From Leptolyngbyaceae cyanobacterium JSC-12 (GTDB lineage: Bacteria; Cyanobacteriota; Cyanobacteriia; Leptolyngbyales; Leptolyngbyaceae), in assembly GCA_000309945.1 (NCBI GenBank), contig CM001633.1:2142292-2206291 (forward strand): a stretch of DNA of 64,000 nt, read 5' to 3'. Positions 25,104 through 35,086 of the stretch are shown here, one piece after another. The notes below the pieces were generated by a model, which made no database searches, had not been told where the DNA came from, and worked only from the letters and a program-made list of their open reading frames with translations. Position 1 is the stretch's first letter. Each line of letters begins with the position of its first letter. The position numbers were made by a program, and so were the translations under genes.

Positions 25104-26384
25104 TTAGCGCTGCCGAAAGATTCCAAAGACAGAAGTAAAGCCATGGAGAAAAGTATTCCCTCCGACAGGACCAATTTCTCCATTACAGAAAAAACCACTG
25201 AGAGGAACGCCTGGGAAGTAGTTCGTGAATAGCTGCGAGTCAAAATCGGACTGTCCATACAGCCCCTCCCCTCGTCCTGTGCAAGAAAACATTAAGGCAC
25301 CGATCGCCGTGCTACTACTGTTGGGGTTGTTGACTTGGTAGCGTCGCAACATTGCTTCCAAATCTTCGGCTGAAGTTTTGGCATCCCGTAGGTGAAACTG
25401 GATACGTTGTCCTGGACGAATGCGATCGCCAATTGCGATCGCCCCCACGCGAGGATCAACCCCAATTAACTGACGAATCAGAAAATCGCCCTGTTCTAAC
25501 GTCTGCTTAAATTCACTTTGAGCCACCCCCACAAATAGGGAATGTTGTGCAAGCAATCGGTCTTCCTCGCTTAAATTTTGAATCAGGTCTTGCAGCATTT
25601 CCAATGGGGTTCCCTTCTGAGACACCGCGGCTCCGCCAGCAAACGAGTTAGAGGTCACTTCACCCTGAGCTTCTAGTGCCAGCATAATATTCCGCTCACC
25701 CTCTGAAACCAGGAACGGCTGACCAATAGGACGACAACCCTGCGCCACAATCGCATCCAGCACAATATTCCCCATCAGCGCCACCCCAACGGTGCCCTCC
25801 CGATGCAGTTGGTAATTGCAGAATAACGCCCCTGCATTACTACCAAACCCCCCGCTGGATAAACCTCCCACTTTCGCCGAACCAGGATAGGCAAAATCTA
25901 ACCCTTGGAGCAGATCATTAATCCGACCAAATGCAGGCTCTGCGAGAAGCACAAATTGGGGCTGTTGTGTTGGAGCAACCCCAACTAAATCAACCCAGGT
26001 ATCAGGAGAACTGTCTAAGTCCGGGAGTGATTCCGGTGGAAGATGAAATGGATGCACCAAAACCCCAGGTAAGTGTGCCAGTGTTAGTGAAAGGGCAGGC
26101 TCCCCTTCAATTTCACGAGCACGACTGTAATTTCCCATACCAATAACGCCAGCCCCTCCACAACCAATCATTGGCACGTTGGGCAATTTCTCCTGGAGCA
26201 ATGGCATGAGTCGGGGATATTCACTGGTAAACGCAGAGGAAATGAAGATCAGCCCTAGATCTGCTGAATGCTGAAGTACTGCCAGAGTCCGCTCAACAAC
26301 CTCAGCGATCGCCGACTCTAGGGATGGACGAGTTGACAATGCGCTAACCCAACGCATTGAGCTATCTATTGGTGCAGCCATCAA
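25104..26384 (-). CDS. FIST domain sensory protein (FIST_N + FIST_C)
   Basis: The 426 residues match the F-box-and-intracellular-signal-transduction (FIST) family. The N-terminal part has LGLIFISSAFTSEYP and MIGCGGAGVIGMGN; the middle has GSAKVGGLSSGGF; the FIST_C part ends in ALMFSCTGRGEGLYG and GVPLSGFFCNGEIGPVGG. It is proposed to bind small ligands such as amino acids in signalling proteins; here it stands alone without an output domain. The IS ends 90 bases downstream of its stop, so the gene itself is not damaged. Start ATG at 26384; an ATG one codon later is equivalent. Confidence 0.9.
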   Translation of the reverse strand: MMAAPIDSSMRWVSALSTRPSLESAIAEVVERTLAVLQHSADLGLIFISSAFTSEYPRLMPLLQEKLPNVPMIGCGGAGVIGMGNYSRAREIEGEPALSLTLAHLPGVLVHPFHLPPESLPDLDSSPDTWVDLVGVAPTQQPQFVLLAEPAFGRINDLLQGLDFAYPGSAKVGGLSSGGFGSNAGALFCNYQLHREGTVGVALMGNIVLDAIVAQGCRPIGQPFLVSEGERNIMLALEAQGEVTSNSFAGGAAVSQKGTPLEMLQDLIQNLSEEDRLLAQHSLFVGVAQSEFKQTLEQGDFLIRQLIGVDPRVGAIAIGDRIRPGQRIQFHLRDAKTSAEDLEAMLRRYQVNNPNSSSTAIGALMFSCTGRGEGLYGQSDFDSQLFTNYFPGVPLSGFFCNGEIGPVGGNTFLHGFTSVFGIFRQR

Positions 26385-26950
26385 TGTCTCTCCCTGTCAA
26401 GCAATTTCACATCAAGTACTGAATTAGGTAGAGGTAACTTAGACAACTCTTTAACACTCTGCGCCGTTAAAGAGAGTGTACGTCATAGAGCAGACCATAT
26501 TCACCACTCAGTCATGACAAATGTTGCTCCGGCATGTTTCACTCAAACCGCAGCAAGCAAAAATTCACAATATGTTACAAAAGTAGGACTGCACACCTTG
26601 GAAGTAAGTATTTAAGCCTATTTGAAGGCAATGAGTAGGCTGCCTCTTTAGTGCTGAACGACATTAGAAGGGAGCTTCAGCCTGTGCCTTAGCTTCCTCA
26701 AAGGCGTGACTTCGCGACAGACTGGTATTAAAATATGTAACATAAGTTGCGACACAGGCTTGTGCTATCGAACTAGCAGCAAACCTTAAATCATTTGGCT
26801 TGAGCAACTCTTCTAGCGATGACCTCCTGTATCAAGTTATTGATACCCTATGGCACTTGTCTGTTCCGCCGGAGAAGCGCCACAAAGTGCTAGAGGCTTG
26901 TTCCGAAGCCCCTTGATATTCACGAACACGTTGACTGGGACGAAAAATAC
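26385..26950. other. Long intergenic region upstream of cp12
   Basis: The 566 bases lie between the FIST gene (leftward) and cp12 (rightward). Promoters for both must be here. Around 26820-26920 the sequence reads for a while like a coding remnant (SVPPEKRHKVLEA in one plus frame) but has no start and soon hits a stop. I see no confident riboswitch or hairpin. Confidence 0.4.
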
Positions 26951-27172
26951 ATGAGTGATATTAAGCAGAAAATTGAAGAAGAACTGCAGGAAGCACGTGC
27001 AGTTTGTGACATTAAAGGCAGCGACTCTCCTGAGTGTGCTGCGGCCTGGGATGCAGTAGAAGAGTTGCAGGCTGAAGCTTCTCATCAACGTCAGGTTAAG
27101 CCCAAAAACTCATTTGAACAGTACTGTGACGATAATCCAGAAGCGGCTGAATGCCGTATTTACGATGATTGA
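26951..27172 (+). CDS. cp12: Calvin cycle regulatory protein CP12
   Basis: The 73-residue, largely disordered protein carries both redox cysteine pairs: C19/C29 (AVCDIKGSDSPEC) and C59/C68 (YCDDNPEAAEC), plus the core AAWDAVEELQAE. In the dark, oxidised CP12 bridges glyceraldehyde-3-phosphate dehydrogenase and phosphoribulokinase and switches both off. The C-terminal IYDD resembles the GAPDH-docking tail. The partner prk is at 56341-57345. Monocistronic, with a strong terminator 64 bases downstream. Confidence 0.97.
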   Translation: MSDIKQKIEEELQEARAVCDIKGSDSPECAAAWDAVEELQAEASHQRQVKPKNSFEQYCDDNPEAAECRIYDD

Positions 27173-27235
27173 GGCAGCCCAACGTTTTAGCTTTTAGGTT
27201 TCTAGTTCATTAGGTACTTACAGGTTCTTGATTAA

Positions 27236-27278
27236 TAAGTAGCTTGAATGCTAAACGGCTTCAGCTACTTAATTTTTT
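27236..27278 (+). terminator. Rho-independent-type terminator after cp12
   Basis: A 9-base perfect stem, TAAGTAGCT (27236-27244) with AGCTACTTA (27263-27271), is followed by a run of six T at 27273-27278. It closes the cp12 transcript and separates it from the DUF3177 gene. Confidence 0.85.
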
Positions 27279-27306
27279 GCGATAATGTATCGCTGTTGTT
27301 TGCGTC

Positions 27307-27915
27307 ATGTTTATGCCAAGCCTACCCTGGTTGCCGTCCTTTGTTTGGACTGACTACCGCCTTGCTGTACTGTTGATGGTACTTTCTCCGCTGGCGTTGC
27401 TGATCCAGGCTTTTGTTCAGAAAAACAACGCGATCCAGCATCTGCTGGCAATTTATTGGCGGGTTGCCAGTTTACTGCTTATCACAGTGTATTTGTTTGT
27501 AGGTGCTTATCCCATTGGTTTTATCTCTGGTTGGTTTGCTCGCATCTTGATTCCACTGTCCCTTTGGTTCTGGGTGGATTTGAATGAAGAGATCACCGAG
27601 CAGCCAACTAATCAGCTAAAGCTGATGTTTACGTCATGGCGGTGGGCAGTCTCTGTGTATTCTGTGCTCGGAGCGATCGCTCAAACTCCCTGGCTACAGT
27701 GTGCTTTCTTGCCATCTCAGCAGATGGTTGCAAATCAAGTGTGCCGTCTTTGGTTAGAACCTCCATGGGCGTTTCGCGAGGTGTTTAATGCAGGGATGAA
27801 ACCCTATACACTAGGGTTGCTTGCGATGTTGGCATTAGGTGCATACGTACTGTGTTTAGGATATTTTGTTTTTTTCCGCTTAGGTAAACAGGGACGTTCT
27901 GCGATCGGGCCGTGA
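27307..27915 (+). CDS. DUF3177 family membrane protein
   Basis: The 202-residue integral membrane protein has about five helices. Segments such as TDYRLAVLLMVLSPLALLIQ, ISGWFARILIPLSLWFWVDL and FREVFNAGMKPYTLGLLAML match a cyanobacteria-specific family (DUF3177). The function is unknown. Its stop overlaps the GTG start of the next gene by 4 bases (GTGA), so the two are translationally coupled. An alternative ATG lies two codons downstream. Confidence 0.8.
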   Translation: MFMPSLPWLPSFVWTDYRLAVLLMVLSPLALLIQAFVQKNNAIQHLLAIYWRVASLLLITVYLFVGAYPIGFISGWFARILIPLSLWFWVDLNEEITEQPTNQLKLMFTSWRWAVSVYSVLGAIAQTPWLQCAFLPSQQMVANQVCRLWLEPPWAFREVFNAGMKPYTLGLLAMLALGAYVLCLGYFVFFRLGKQGRSAIGP

Positions 27916-28205
27916 ATCAACTTTTTCGATTAGAACGATACACATTGAAACGCCTTGAAGAAGTGTTGCTTGTGACGGCTGAAGTGAACGGAGAGATTGA
28001 TCAAGTCCTGATCTTTAAAGGGTTTTCTAGTTCGCTCATGCACCCAACGGCATTCGATCCGGATATCCCTGTGTTACCTGAGAATGCAGTCATCATTCAG
28101 ATTGATCGCCTGGAAAGTCCTTATACACCTGACTCTCCACGCTATATTCAGCAAAAATTGACCTGGGAAACCATGGAACCCCTACTTACTCAGGTTGGAG
28201 TTTAG
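27912..28205 (+). CDS. Small conserved protein coupled to DUF3177 gene
   Basis: The 97-residue soluble protein (LERYTLKRLEEVLLVTAEVNGEIDQVLIFKG…) starts at GTG inside the stop of the DUF3177 gene. I recognise it as a cyanobacterial/plastid hypothetical type (possibly DUF7734), without a known role. Coupling implies a linked function with the membrane protein. A stable hairpin follows about 20 bases after its stop. Confidence 0.75.
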   Translation: MNQLFRLERYTLKRLEEVLLVTAEVNGEIDQVLIFKGFSSSLMHPTAFDPDIPVLPENAVIIQIDRLESPYTPDSPRYIQQKLTWETMEPLLTQVGV

Positions 28206-28585
28206 TCGAAGTTGAAAAAGTATCTCTTTCGCCAGACAAAGACAATAATCTGGCGAAAGGTAGCTTCTCCAACTTTATCTATGTTCGTAGAACATAAAGA
28301 TTCGAACAAGGACGAGAAAGAATTGACAACCTGATCAGAAATCTTGCTCTAATTTTTGTTGAATTGATTTTCCTTGAGTGTAAGCAGGAACAGTGTTCTA
28401 TGTAACAGATGCGTTAATAGCCGCCATACAACTCAATCGCTATTGGTTGAGGAATTGGCTCGTAGGTTTTCAACGGATGGACACGTAAAAAGTAAAGAAG
28501 CAGATTTTCAGGTCTTTTTGCAAAAAAGACATCTTTTTTTATAGAAAGTGCTATCTTCCTGTGTGTGAGATGTGTGGAGTGAGAT
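28206..28585. other. Intergenic region upstream of glmM
   Basis: The 380 bases contain the hairpin at 28226-28259 and a T-rich hairpin at 28512-28538 (GTCTTTTT-GC-AAAAAAGAC then a T-run). On the minus strand there is a stop-free stretch ending at 28414 that reads like protein (see findings) but has no start codon. The promoter of glmM must lie here. Confidence 0.4.
28226..28259 (+). terminator. Stable hairpin at the end of the DUF3177 operon
   Basis: A perfect 11-base stem, CTTTCGCCAGA (28226-28236) with TCTGGCGAAAG (28249-28259), encloses a 12-base loop. No T-run follows, so it is more likely a 3'-end stabiliser or weak terminator than a classical Rho-independent one. Confidence 0.6.
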
Positions 28586-30139
28586 ATGGTTTCATCCCCA
28601 GTGAGAACCCAGGAGCTTAGTAACCTGGAGTCTACCAGCGTCGTTCAGGCAAAGTTCGGCGATCGCATTGAGGCACGGTATAGTCAAAGTTCATCTTCCC
28701 AATCTGGAACATTTGTTGGAGATGCGCTGAAGTCAGCTCCCAAGTGGGGAGCACTATCCCTACCAGACAGCCGCTTGTTTGGCACTGATGGAATTCGGGG
28801 AAGGGCAGGTGAGTTGTTGACAGCTCCCCTGGCAATGCAGGTTGGTTTTTGGGCGGGTAAAGTTTTGCAATCTGATTCTCAGCGATCAGGCTCTATTGTG
28901 ATTGGGCAAGACTCTCGCAATTCCAGCAGTATGCTGGCAATGGCTTTATCAGCTGGGTTGACGGCATCAGGCTTGGAAGTCTGGGATTTGGGTTTATGCC
29001 CAACTCCGAGCGTAGCCCATCTCACCAACACTACAGAAGCGATTGGTGGAGTGATGATCTCAGCAAGCCATAACCCACCTGAAGACAATGGGATCAAATT
29101 CTTTGGTGCAGATGGCAGCAAGTTAGCGTTAGCACTCCAGGAGCAAATCGAAGCTGCTTTGCGAGGGCAATGGCATTTACCCGATCCGTTTGTTATGACA
29201 GCTTGGGGACAGCACTACTATCGTCCTGAGTTGTTGAGAGATTATCAAGCATCATTACAAGAGTCGTTGGTATGCCCTCAAACGGGTGAGCAGCCTCTAG
29301 CAGGCTTACGAGTTGTGTTGGATTTAGCCTGGGGAGCGGCTGTGGAGTTGGCTCCTCTCATGTTCAAATCATTGGGTGCAGAGGTTATTTGCTTAAACGA
29401 TCGCGCGGATGGCGATCGCATCAACGTGAACTGTGGCTCTACTCATCTGGGACAACTTCAAGCTGCCGTGCAGGCGCATCAAGCAGATCTTGGGTTTGCC
29501 TTTGACGGGGATGCTGATCGTGTATTAGCAGTCGATGCTTGGGGGCGCTCTGTGGATGGAGATTATATTCTGTATCTCTGGGGAAATGCACTGCGCCAAC
29601 AAAACAAACTGCCTAGAAATGCGATCGTTGCAACAGTCATGTCCAACCTTGGCTTTGAACGGGCGTGGAAACGGCAGGGTGGGATCTTCATCCGAGCAGC
29701 CGTCGGCGATCAATACGTCCACGCCGAGATGTTGCGGAATGGGGCAATGCTGGGCGGCGAACAATCGGGGCACGTCCTCTGCCGTCACTACGGAGTCAGT
29801 GGAGACGGATTGTTAACAGCACTGCATCTAGCAGCTTTAACTCGTCAATCGGGCGGTTCTCTGGCAGACCTGATAGACGGTAGCTTTCAAACCTATCCTC
29901 AACTTCTGAGAAATGTTCGTGTGGAAGATCGAACCCGACGATTGAATTGGCAAGAATGTGAACCATTGCAAGCTGCGATCGCAATGGCAGAAGCCGCAAT
30001 GGGAGATCAGGGACGAATCTTGGTTCGTGCTTCTGGGACTGAGCCTGTGATTCGGGTTATGGTAGAAGCCATCAACCATGAACTTGTGACTCATTGGACC
30101 GAGACCCTAGTTGCAACGGTGCAAACCCATCTGGCCTAG
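28586..30139 (+). CDS. glmM: Phosphoglucosamine mutase
   Basis: GlmM interconverts glucosamine-6-phosphate and glucosamine-1-phosphate for UDP-GlcNAc synthesis (peptidoglycan, lipopolysaccharide). Diagnostic motifs are LFGTDGIRG, the phosphoserine loop [12 protein letters not shown], the metal-binding FDGDADR, and the C-terminal phosphate-binding [12 protein letters not shown]. At 517 residues it is longer than the usual 450, because about 62 residues precede LFGTDGIRG. That N-terminal part is Ser-rich and may be an extension, or the true start may be internal; I see no better ATG near the domain. A palindromic terminator follows 30 bases downstream. Confidence 0.95.
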   Translation: MVSSPVRTQELSNLESTSVVQAKFGDRIEARYSQSSSSQSGTFVGDALKSAPKWGALSLPDSRLFGTDGIRGRAGELLTAPLAMQVGFWAGKVLQSDSQRSGSIVIGQDSRNSSSMLAMALSAGLTASGLEVWDLGLCPTPSVAHLTNTTEAIGGVMISASHNPPEDNGIKFFGADGSKLALALQEQIEAALRGQWHLPDPFVMTAWGQHYYRPELLRDYQASLQESLVCPQTGEQPLAGLRVVLDLAWGAAVELAPLMFKSLGAEVICLNDRADGDRINVNCGSTHLGQLQAAVQAHQADLGFAFDGDADRVLAVDAWGRSVDGDYILYLWGNALRQQNKLPRNAIVATVMSNLGFERAWKRQGGIFIRAAVGDQYVHAEMLRNGAMLGGEQSGHVLCRHYGVSGDGLLTALHLAALTRQSGGSLADLIDGSFQTYPQLLRNVRVEDRTRRLNWQECEPLQAAIAMAEAAMGDQGRILVRASGTEPVIRVMVEAINHELVTHWTETLVATVQTHLA

Positions 30140-30497
30140 TTCTAATTGAATTTCGGTTAATCCATTGATAGGGACATTACGTAATGTCCCTATTTTAGTT
30201 TGGGACTATTTCAAGGTGGTTTCGATAGATTGTGAAGCAGCTAACTTGTTTCCACCTGTCAAACCACTGGTTTTAGAAAAATTGCGATTTGTTTAAATTC
30301 CATCTGTAAGCAATGAGCTTTGTAAGATTAGGAAGTGAGACTTTGGTGTGCTCCCTGGGTACTCTAAGCACAGAGTAAGCTGAGTGACAATAGACTATCT
30401 CCGGCGAATGGTATTAACCATGTCACAACTCCAAACTATTCCTGATACCATTCAAAAAACTTAGTGCATCGCACTCAACACGAGTGGAGAAACCGCT
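30140..30497. other. Intergenic region between glmM and HD gene
   Basis: Apart from the terminator at 30169-30196, I see no RNA gene or small ORF in these 358 bases. The promoter of the following gene is presumably in the last 150 bases. Confidence 0.35.
30169..30196 (+). terminator. Palindromic terminator after glmM
   Basis: A perfect 24-base palindrome at 30169-30192 (half-site TAGGGACATTAC) is followed by TTTTAGTTT. It can fold into a 10-11-base stem and ends the glmM transcript. Confidence 0.75.
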
Positions 30498-31898
30498 ATG
30501 CGGCAAGGATCGGAACAGGGTTTTGGACAAGATTATGAGCGTTGTTTCGACGAACTCAACCGAGCGATTGAGCAACTTGGTGGAAAAGCTGACCCTGCTC
30601 AAATCTCAATGACGGCGGAGCTGATCATCCAAACGATGTCAGGTCCCTGGCGATATTTTCATACACCAGAACACATTTTTGAGGTGGGTGAGTCAGGAGA
30701 CGCGATTGAGGTGCTTTCAGCCCTCTTCCACGATCTGGTGTATGTCCAGGTGGATCAGGTCGTTAGTGTCAACACTAGCCGCTACATTGCTCCATTCGTC
30801 AAGGAAATTGGCGGACAATTGGTGATTTTGGAGCGCTGGCAATTACCGAATGATCCCCTGTTTGAGATGGTGTCTCAGATTTTCGGGTTCACGCCTGGGC
30901 AAACTCTCCTTCCCACGGCTGGGCAAAATGAGTTTTTAAGTGCAGTCATCGCCGCTAAGAGTTTAGAACACGCACTTTCGCCCGCGGTTATTGCGCAAAT
31001 CACTGCCTGTATTGAAGCAACGATTCCTTTCCGTCCTATTTCACCAACTGGTCAAACAGTGGGCGATCGCTTGTTTGACCGGTTGTCTCAGGTCAATGCC
31101 AACTTTGACCTGGGGTGGACTGAGGCAGATATTCATGCCATTGTGAAACGGGCAATTCGCCTAGCCAATCGAGATATTGAAAATTTTGCATACGAAGCTT
31201 CGGCTGAATTTCTGGATAATACCTGGAACCTAATGCCTGAAACAAATCATGATCTGACCAGTGCCAATGCCTACACGGTGTCCGGTTATCGGTTATCTCT
31301 GCAAAAGATGGAAGGCTTCATGAACTTCCTCAAGCCAGAACTTGTGTTTCAACGGTATCAGGATGAACCTGATCCAGAGCTTTACCAAATACTGATTTGC
31401 CGCACGCAAAAGAATCTGGAAGTAGCGCGGCTGTACTTAGGCAGTAAGCTGTTATCAATTGCTGTCATCGAGGCTTTGTCTCAGCGGATTGGGCAAGATA
31501 TCCCCCTGGCAACCATGATGGGAGAATTACCAGGGCGCGGCTTAGCAGTGGCGCAGCTTGAAAATTTCTTGCCCAACATGGAAGTTTCCATTCCGCCTGC
31601 GAATGCGATCGAGCAAGAAGTCCTGGAACTCTTGGAAAAAGGTCGCACCAAGTCCTCTACGTATGATGTAAAAAATTCTCCAGTAGCAACCTTCATCATT
31701 AAATCCATTGGTTTTCCAGAAGCACGACGATTGCTCCTACAAGCCAAGGAGTTTTTCAAACGGAGCATCTCTGCAGAAGAGTTTTTAGCGCTATGCGATC
31801 GCGAAGTAGTAGACACAATTGTTCGCGCTGTGTTGCAGGTGTTTGAATACCGCAAAAATGCAATGGCAGGCCGCATAAATGCGGAAGTTAAGGTTTGA
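30498..31898 (+). CDS. HD-superfamily metal-dependent phosphohydrolase-like protein
   Basis: The N-terminal half contains an HD-type motif, YFHTPEHIFEV … SALFHDLVYVQ, similar to COG4339-type predicted phosphohydrolases. The remaining 250 residues (RAIRLANRDIENFAYEASAEF, KMEGFMNFLKPELVFQRYQD) are typical of a longer cyanobacterial form. At 466 residues it has no membrane segments. The substrate is unknown. It ends 21 bases before the barnase-like gene on the same strand, but that gene has its own GTG start and signal peptide, so co-transcription is possible rather than certain. Confidence 0.78.
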   Translation: MRQGSEQGFGQDYERCFDELNRAIEQLGGKADPAQISMTAELIIQTMSGPWRYFHTPEHIFEVGESGDAIEVLSALFHDLVYVQVDQVVSVNTSRYIAPFVKEIGGQLVILERWQLPNDPLFEMVSQIFGFTPGQTLLPTAGQNEFLSAVIAAKSLEHALSPAVIAQITACIEATIPFRPISPTGQTVGDRLFDRLSQVNANFDLGWTEADIHAIVKRAIRLANRDIENFAYEASAEFLDNTWNLMPETNHDLTSANAYTVSGYRLSLQKMEGFMNFLKPELVFQRYQDEPDPELYQILICRTQKNLEVARLYLGSKLLSIAVIEALSQRIGQDIPLATMMGELPGRGLAVAQLENFLPNMEVSIPPANAIEQEVLELLEKGRTKSSTYDVKNSPVATFIIKSIGFPEARRLLLQAKEFFKRSISAEEFLALCDREVVDTIVRAVLQVFEYRKNAMAGRINAEVKV

Positions 31899-31919
31899 AA
31901 TTGCTAGGGTTCTGTTCGA

Positions 31920-32336
31920 GTGAAGCAACTTTTGAGACAAGCGCTAGTTTTGGCTACAACAAATCTAGCGTTACTTGGCAACATCCCAGGCTTGAGTAGC
32001 GCGATCGCTCAATCATTGCCCCAGCCTACCAAAATCGAAATTGCTCGTCAAAGCCCAATTCGTACTGTTTCAATTACCCAACTGCCACCCGAAGTTTTGA
32101 AAACGGTGCGATTAATTCAACAAGGTGGTCCATTTCCTTACCGCAAGGATGGCACCGTGTTTGGCAATCGCGAACGCCGACTGCCCACTGCCCCGCGAGG
32201 CTACTACCGGGAATACACAGTGCCAACACCAGGAGCTTTCAACCGGGGAGCACGTCGTCTAGTGGTTGGTGGAGCGAATGAAATCTACTACTACACGAGC
32301 GATCATTACGGTAGTTTTGTCAGGGTTAAACTTTAG
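31920..32336 (+). CDS. Secreted barnase-type ribonuclease
   Basis: The 138-residue precursor has a signal peptide of about 30 residues (basic start, then VLATTNLALLGNIPGLSSAIA) and a mature guanyl-specific RNase domain. Catalytic residues by alignment to barnase are E98 (YYREYTV, general base), R109 and R113 (FNRGARRLV) and H129 (SDHYGSF, general acid). All are present, so it should be active. The start codon is GTG at 31920. A barstar-family inhibitor gene follows 15 bases later, which would protect the cytoplasm before export. Such RNases may serve nutrient scavenging or attack on neighbours. Confidence 0.92.
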   Translation: MKQLLRQALVLATTNLALLGNIPGLSSAIAQSLPQPTKIEIARQSPIRTVSITQLPPEVLKTVRLIQQGGPFPYRKDGTVFGNRERRLPTAPRGYYREYTVPTPGAFNRGARRLVVGGANEIYYYTSDHYGSFVRVKL

Positions 32337-32351
32337 TTCTCCAGCACCAGC

Positions 32352-32789
32352 ATGAACAACATTCTTGCTACGCTTCAAGGCGATCGCGAACCCGGAATTT
32401 ACACCATCACGGGCGACTTAGCACTGGATGAACTCATAGCCGCATGTGAAGAACGCCATTTCAAACTATTTGTGATTGAGGGCGATCGCATTGCCAGCAA
32501 ATCCGATTTTCTTCGGGAAAGCTCCCAGGTAATGAACTTTCCCGATTATTTTGGGGCAAATTGGGATGGGTTTGAAGAGTGCCTCACAGATCTGGAATGG
32601 CTACCCGCCAATGGATACGTGGTGCTATATCTCCATCCAGAGCACTTTGCAACAGCACAGCCAGATGATTGGGCAGTTCTAATTAGCATTCTGAGATCAG
32701 CAGTGGAACAGTGGAAAGACACCGAAAGTCCACTTTTTGTCTTCCTCCAACCACATCCCTCAAGCTCAATTGAATTTGAGAAGCTTTAA
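32352..32789 (+). CDS. Barstar-family ribonuclease inhibitor
   Basis: The 145-residue cytoplasmic protein matches barstar. The recognition helix is DYFGANWDGFEECLTDL: Asp at the barstar D35 position is kept and D39 is Glu here. LPANGYVVLYLHPEHF follows in place of barstar's later strand. An N-terminal extension of about 30 residues precedes the domain. Barstar plugs the barnase active site with these acidic residues. It forms an enzyme-inhibitor operon with the preceding gene. Confidence 0.92.
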   Translation: MNNILATLQGDREPGIYTITGDLALDELIAACEERHFKLFVIEGDRIASKSDFLRESSQVMNFPDYFGANWDGFEECLTDLEWLPANGYVVLYLHPEHFATAQPDDWAVLISILRSAVEQWKDTESPLFVFLQPHPSSSIEFEKL

Positions 32790-32972
32790 GCAACGTTAAG
32801 CTGCAATTCGGTGACCAGCAGTCACAATTCAGTGCTTAGCCATCTTCTTTAAAGCTTTTGCCTGAATCATCACAGTCTTCGTATCTACATCCATATCAAC
32901 CCCAACTTCGGGCTGAGAAGTCAAAATGCTTTCTTAAAAAAGCGCTCCAGTCAAATCAATGCAACCTAGAGA

Positions 32973-33182
32973 ATGCTATCGATAAAAATCTTATTGGTTC
33001 GGCACGATAATAACTGGTCTCAATTACGGGATGGCGGCTGGGTTCCATCTCAAGACATTGAAGTCTTACACTATGCAACACGCCAAGGTCTCCTGACGAA
33101 TATGGGATGGTTGATTCGGTCAGGCGATCCTCAAGCACCCCTTAAAATGGAGATTAGAACCTTTGTGTCATTGCAGCTATGA
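32973..33182 (+). CDS. Possible small protein coupled to mnmG
   Basis: The 69-codon ORF starts at ATG ([19 protein letters not shown]). Its TGA stop overlaps the mnmG ATG as ATGA at 33179-33182, the classical translational-coupling arrangement. The sequence ([35 protein letters not shown]) looks protein-like and lacks low-complexity bias. I know no family. A leader or artefact is possible. Confidence 0.5.
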   Translation: MLSIKILLVRHDNNWSQLRDGGWVPSQDIEVLHYATRQGLLTNMGWLIRSGDPQAPLKMEIRTFVSLQL

Positions 33183-35086
33183 CCATGCCTGTTGAATTTT
33201 TGGATGCCTACGACGTTGTTGTTGTCGGAGCCGGACACTCCGGTTGTGAAGCGGCGTTAGCAACGGCACGGCTCGGTTGTCGCACGTTGCTATTAACGCT
33301 GAATTTAGACAAAATTGCGTGGCAACCGTGCAACCCAGCCGTAGGTGGACCAGCGAAGTCTCAACTGGTGCATGAAGTCGATGCATTGGGTGGTGAGATT
33401 GGCAAAATGGCAGACCGCACCTATCTGCAAAAGCGCATTCTCAACTCGTCACGCGGTCCGGCAGTGTGGGCATTGCGAGCACAGACCGACAAGCGTGAGT
33501 ACGCCGCCGTGATGAAAGGGATTGTGGAGAATCAGGAAAATCTCACGGTACGGGAAGGCATGGTGACTGACTTGGTGCTGGGTAAGAATGACGAGGTGAC
33601 TGGCGTTGAAACCTACTTCGGAGTAGCGTTTCAGTGCAAAGCGGTGATTCTCACCACCGGAACCTTTTTGGGGGGGCGAATCTGGGTCGGCAACAAATCA
33701 ATGGCAGCAGGACGGGCAGGCGAATTTGCAGCCGAAGGGCTAACCGATACCTTGAAACGACTGGGATTTGAAACGGGACGGCTGAAAACCGGAACTCCAG
33801 CACGGGTCGATCGCCGCTCCATCCACTTGGATGGACTGGAACCCCAACCCAGTGATCCAGATGTGCGCTGGTTCAGCTTTGATCCTGATGTTTGGATTGA
33901 ACGGGAACCGATGAACTGTTATCTTACCCGCACCACTGCTGAAACTCATCGTATTATTCGAGAAAACCTGCATTTGTCGCCCGTGTATGGCGGTTGGGTG
34001 GATGCTAAAGGTCCCCGTTACTGCCCCAGTATTGAAGACAAAATTGTGCGCTTTGCTGATAAAGAAAGCCACCAGATTTTCCTGGAACCAGAAGGACGTG
34101 ACATTCCCGAAATTTATGTGCAGGGCTTTTCCACTGGGTTGCCGGAACCAGTTCAGCTTGCTATGTTGCGATCGCTTCCTGGCTTGGAACAGTGTGTGAT
34201 GCTGCGTCCTGCCTATGCAGTTGAGTATGACTATCTACCCGCAACTCAATGTTTTCCCACTTTAATGACCAAGAAAATTGAGGGACTGTTTTGCGCTGGT
34301 CAGGTAAATGGCACCACGGGATACGAAGAGGCGGCGGCGCAGGGCATCGTTGCCGGAATTAATGCGGCACGATTTTGCCAGAGACAGGAGATGATCACCT
34401 TTCCACGTGAGGGCAGCTACATTGGCACTTTGATTGATGACCTATGTACCAAAGATCTGCGCGAACCTTACCGGATGCTAACCAGTCGGTCTGAGTATCG
34501 CTTGATTTTGCGATCGGACAACGCGGATCAACGCCTCACCCCTTTAGGACGCGAGATTGGGCTGATTGACGATCGCCGCTGGCAACTATTTCAACGCAAA
34601 CAGACAACCATCGCCGCCGAAAAAGAACGCCTGCACGAAACTCGTATAAAAGAACACGATGAGGTTGGCAAAGCAATCGCTGCTCATACCCAACAAGCCA
34701 TCAAAGGCTCGATTACATTGGCAGATTTGCTCCGAAAACCTGGGTTTCATTATGCTGACTTAGAACAGTTTGGGTTAGGCAATTCCCAATGCGATCGCGC
34801 CGAAAAAGAAGCGGCTGAAATTGATATTAAATATGCTGGATATATCCACAGGCAACAAACCCAAATTGAACAAGTTGCCCGTCAGGAACATCGTAAACTC
34901 AGCGCCAATTTGGATTATCACGCGATCGAAACCTTATCCAAAGAAGCCCGTGAAAAACTTTCCAAAGTCCGCCCGCTTACAATTGGTCAAGCTTCTCGAA
35001 TTGGGGGAGTAAATCCGGCCGACATTAATGCTTTATTGATTTATTTAGAGGTTCAAGCTCGGCAAACTTTGGAGTTCACGGTATGA
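33179..35086 (+). CDS. mnmG: tRNA uridine 5-carboxymethylaminomethyl modification enzyme MnmG (GidA)
   Basis: MnmG (with MnmE) modifies the wobble uridine of several tRNAs using FAD and methylene-tetrahydrofolate. At 635 residues it is full length. Seen are the FAD dinucleotide fold [58 protein letters not shown] and the C-terminal [21 protein letters not shown]. The start ATG overlaps the stop of a 69-codon ORF; an alternative ATG lies two codons on. Cytoplasmic. mnmE is not in this window. Confidence 0.97.
   Translation: MTMPVEFLDAYDVVVVGAGHSGCEAALATARLGCRTLLLTLNLDKIAWQPCNPAVGGPAKSQLVHEVDALGGEIGKMADRTYLQKRILNSSRGPAVWALRAQTDKREYAAVMKGIVENQENLTVREGMVTDLVLGKNDEVTGVETYFGVAFQCKAVILTTGTFLGGRIWVGNKSMAAGRAGEFAAEGLTDTLKRLGFETGRLKTGTPARVDRRSIHLDGLEPQPSDPDVRWFSFDPDVWIEREPMNCYLTRTTAETHRIIRENLHLSPVYGGWVDAKGPRYCPSIEDKIVRFADKESHQIFLEPEGRDIPEIYVQGFSTGLPEPVQLAMLRSLPGLEQCVMLRPAYAVEYDYLPATQCFPTLMTKKIEGLFCAGQVNGTTGYEEAAAQGIVAGINAARFCQRQEMITFPREGSYIGTLIDDLCTKDLREPYRMLTSRSEYRLILRSDNADQRLTPLGREIGLIDDRRWQLFQRKQTTIAAEKERLHETRIKEHDEVGKAIAAHTQQAIKGSITLADLLRKPGFHYADLEQFGLGNSQCDRAEKEAAEIDIKYAGYIHRQQTQIEQVARQEHRKLSANLDYHAIETLSKEAREKLSKVRPLTIGQASRIGGVNPADINALLIYLEVQARQTLEFTV

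Noticed and set aside
24708-25232. 174-codon plus-strand ORF across the right end of IS copy 2
   Set aside because: Most of it is antisense to the transposase, the 36-bp duplication supplies its repeats, and it runs into the FIST gene on the opposite strand.
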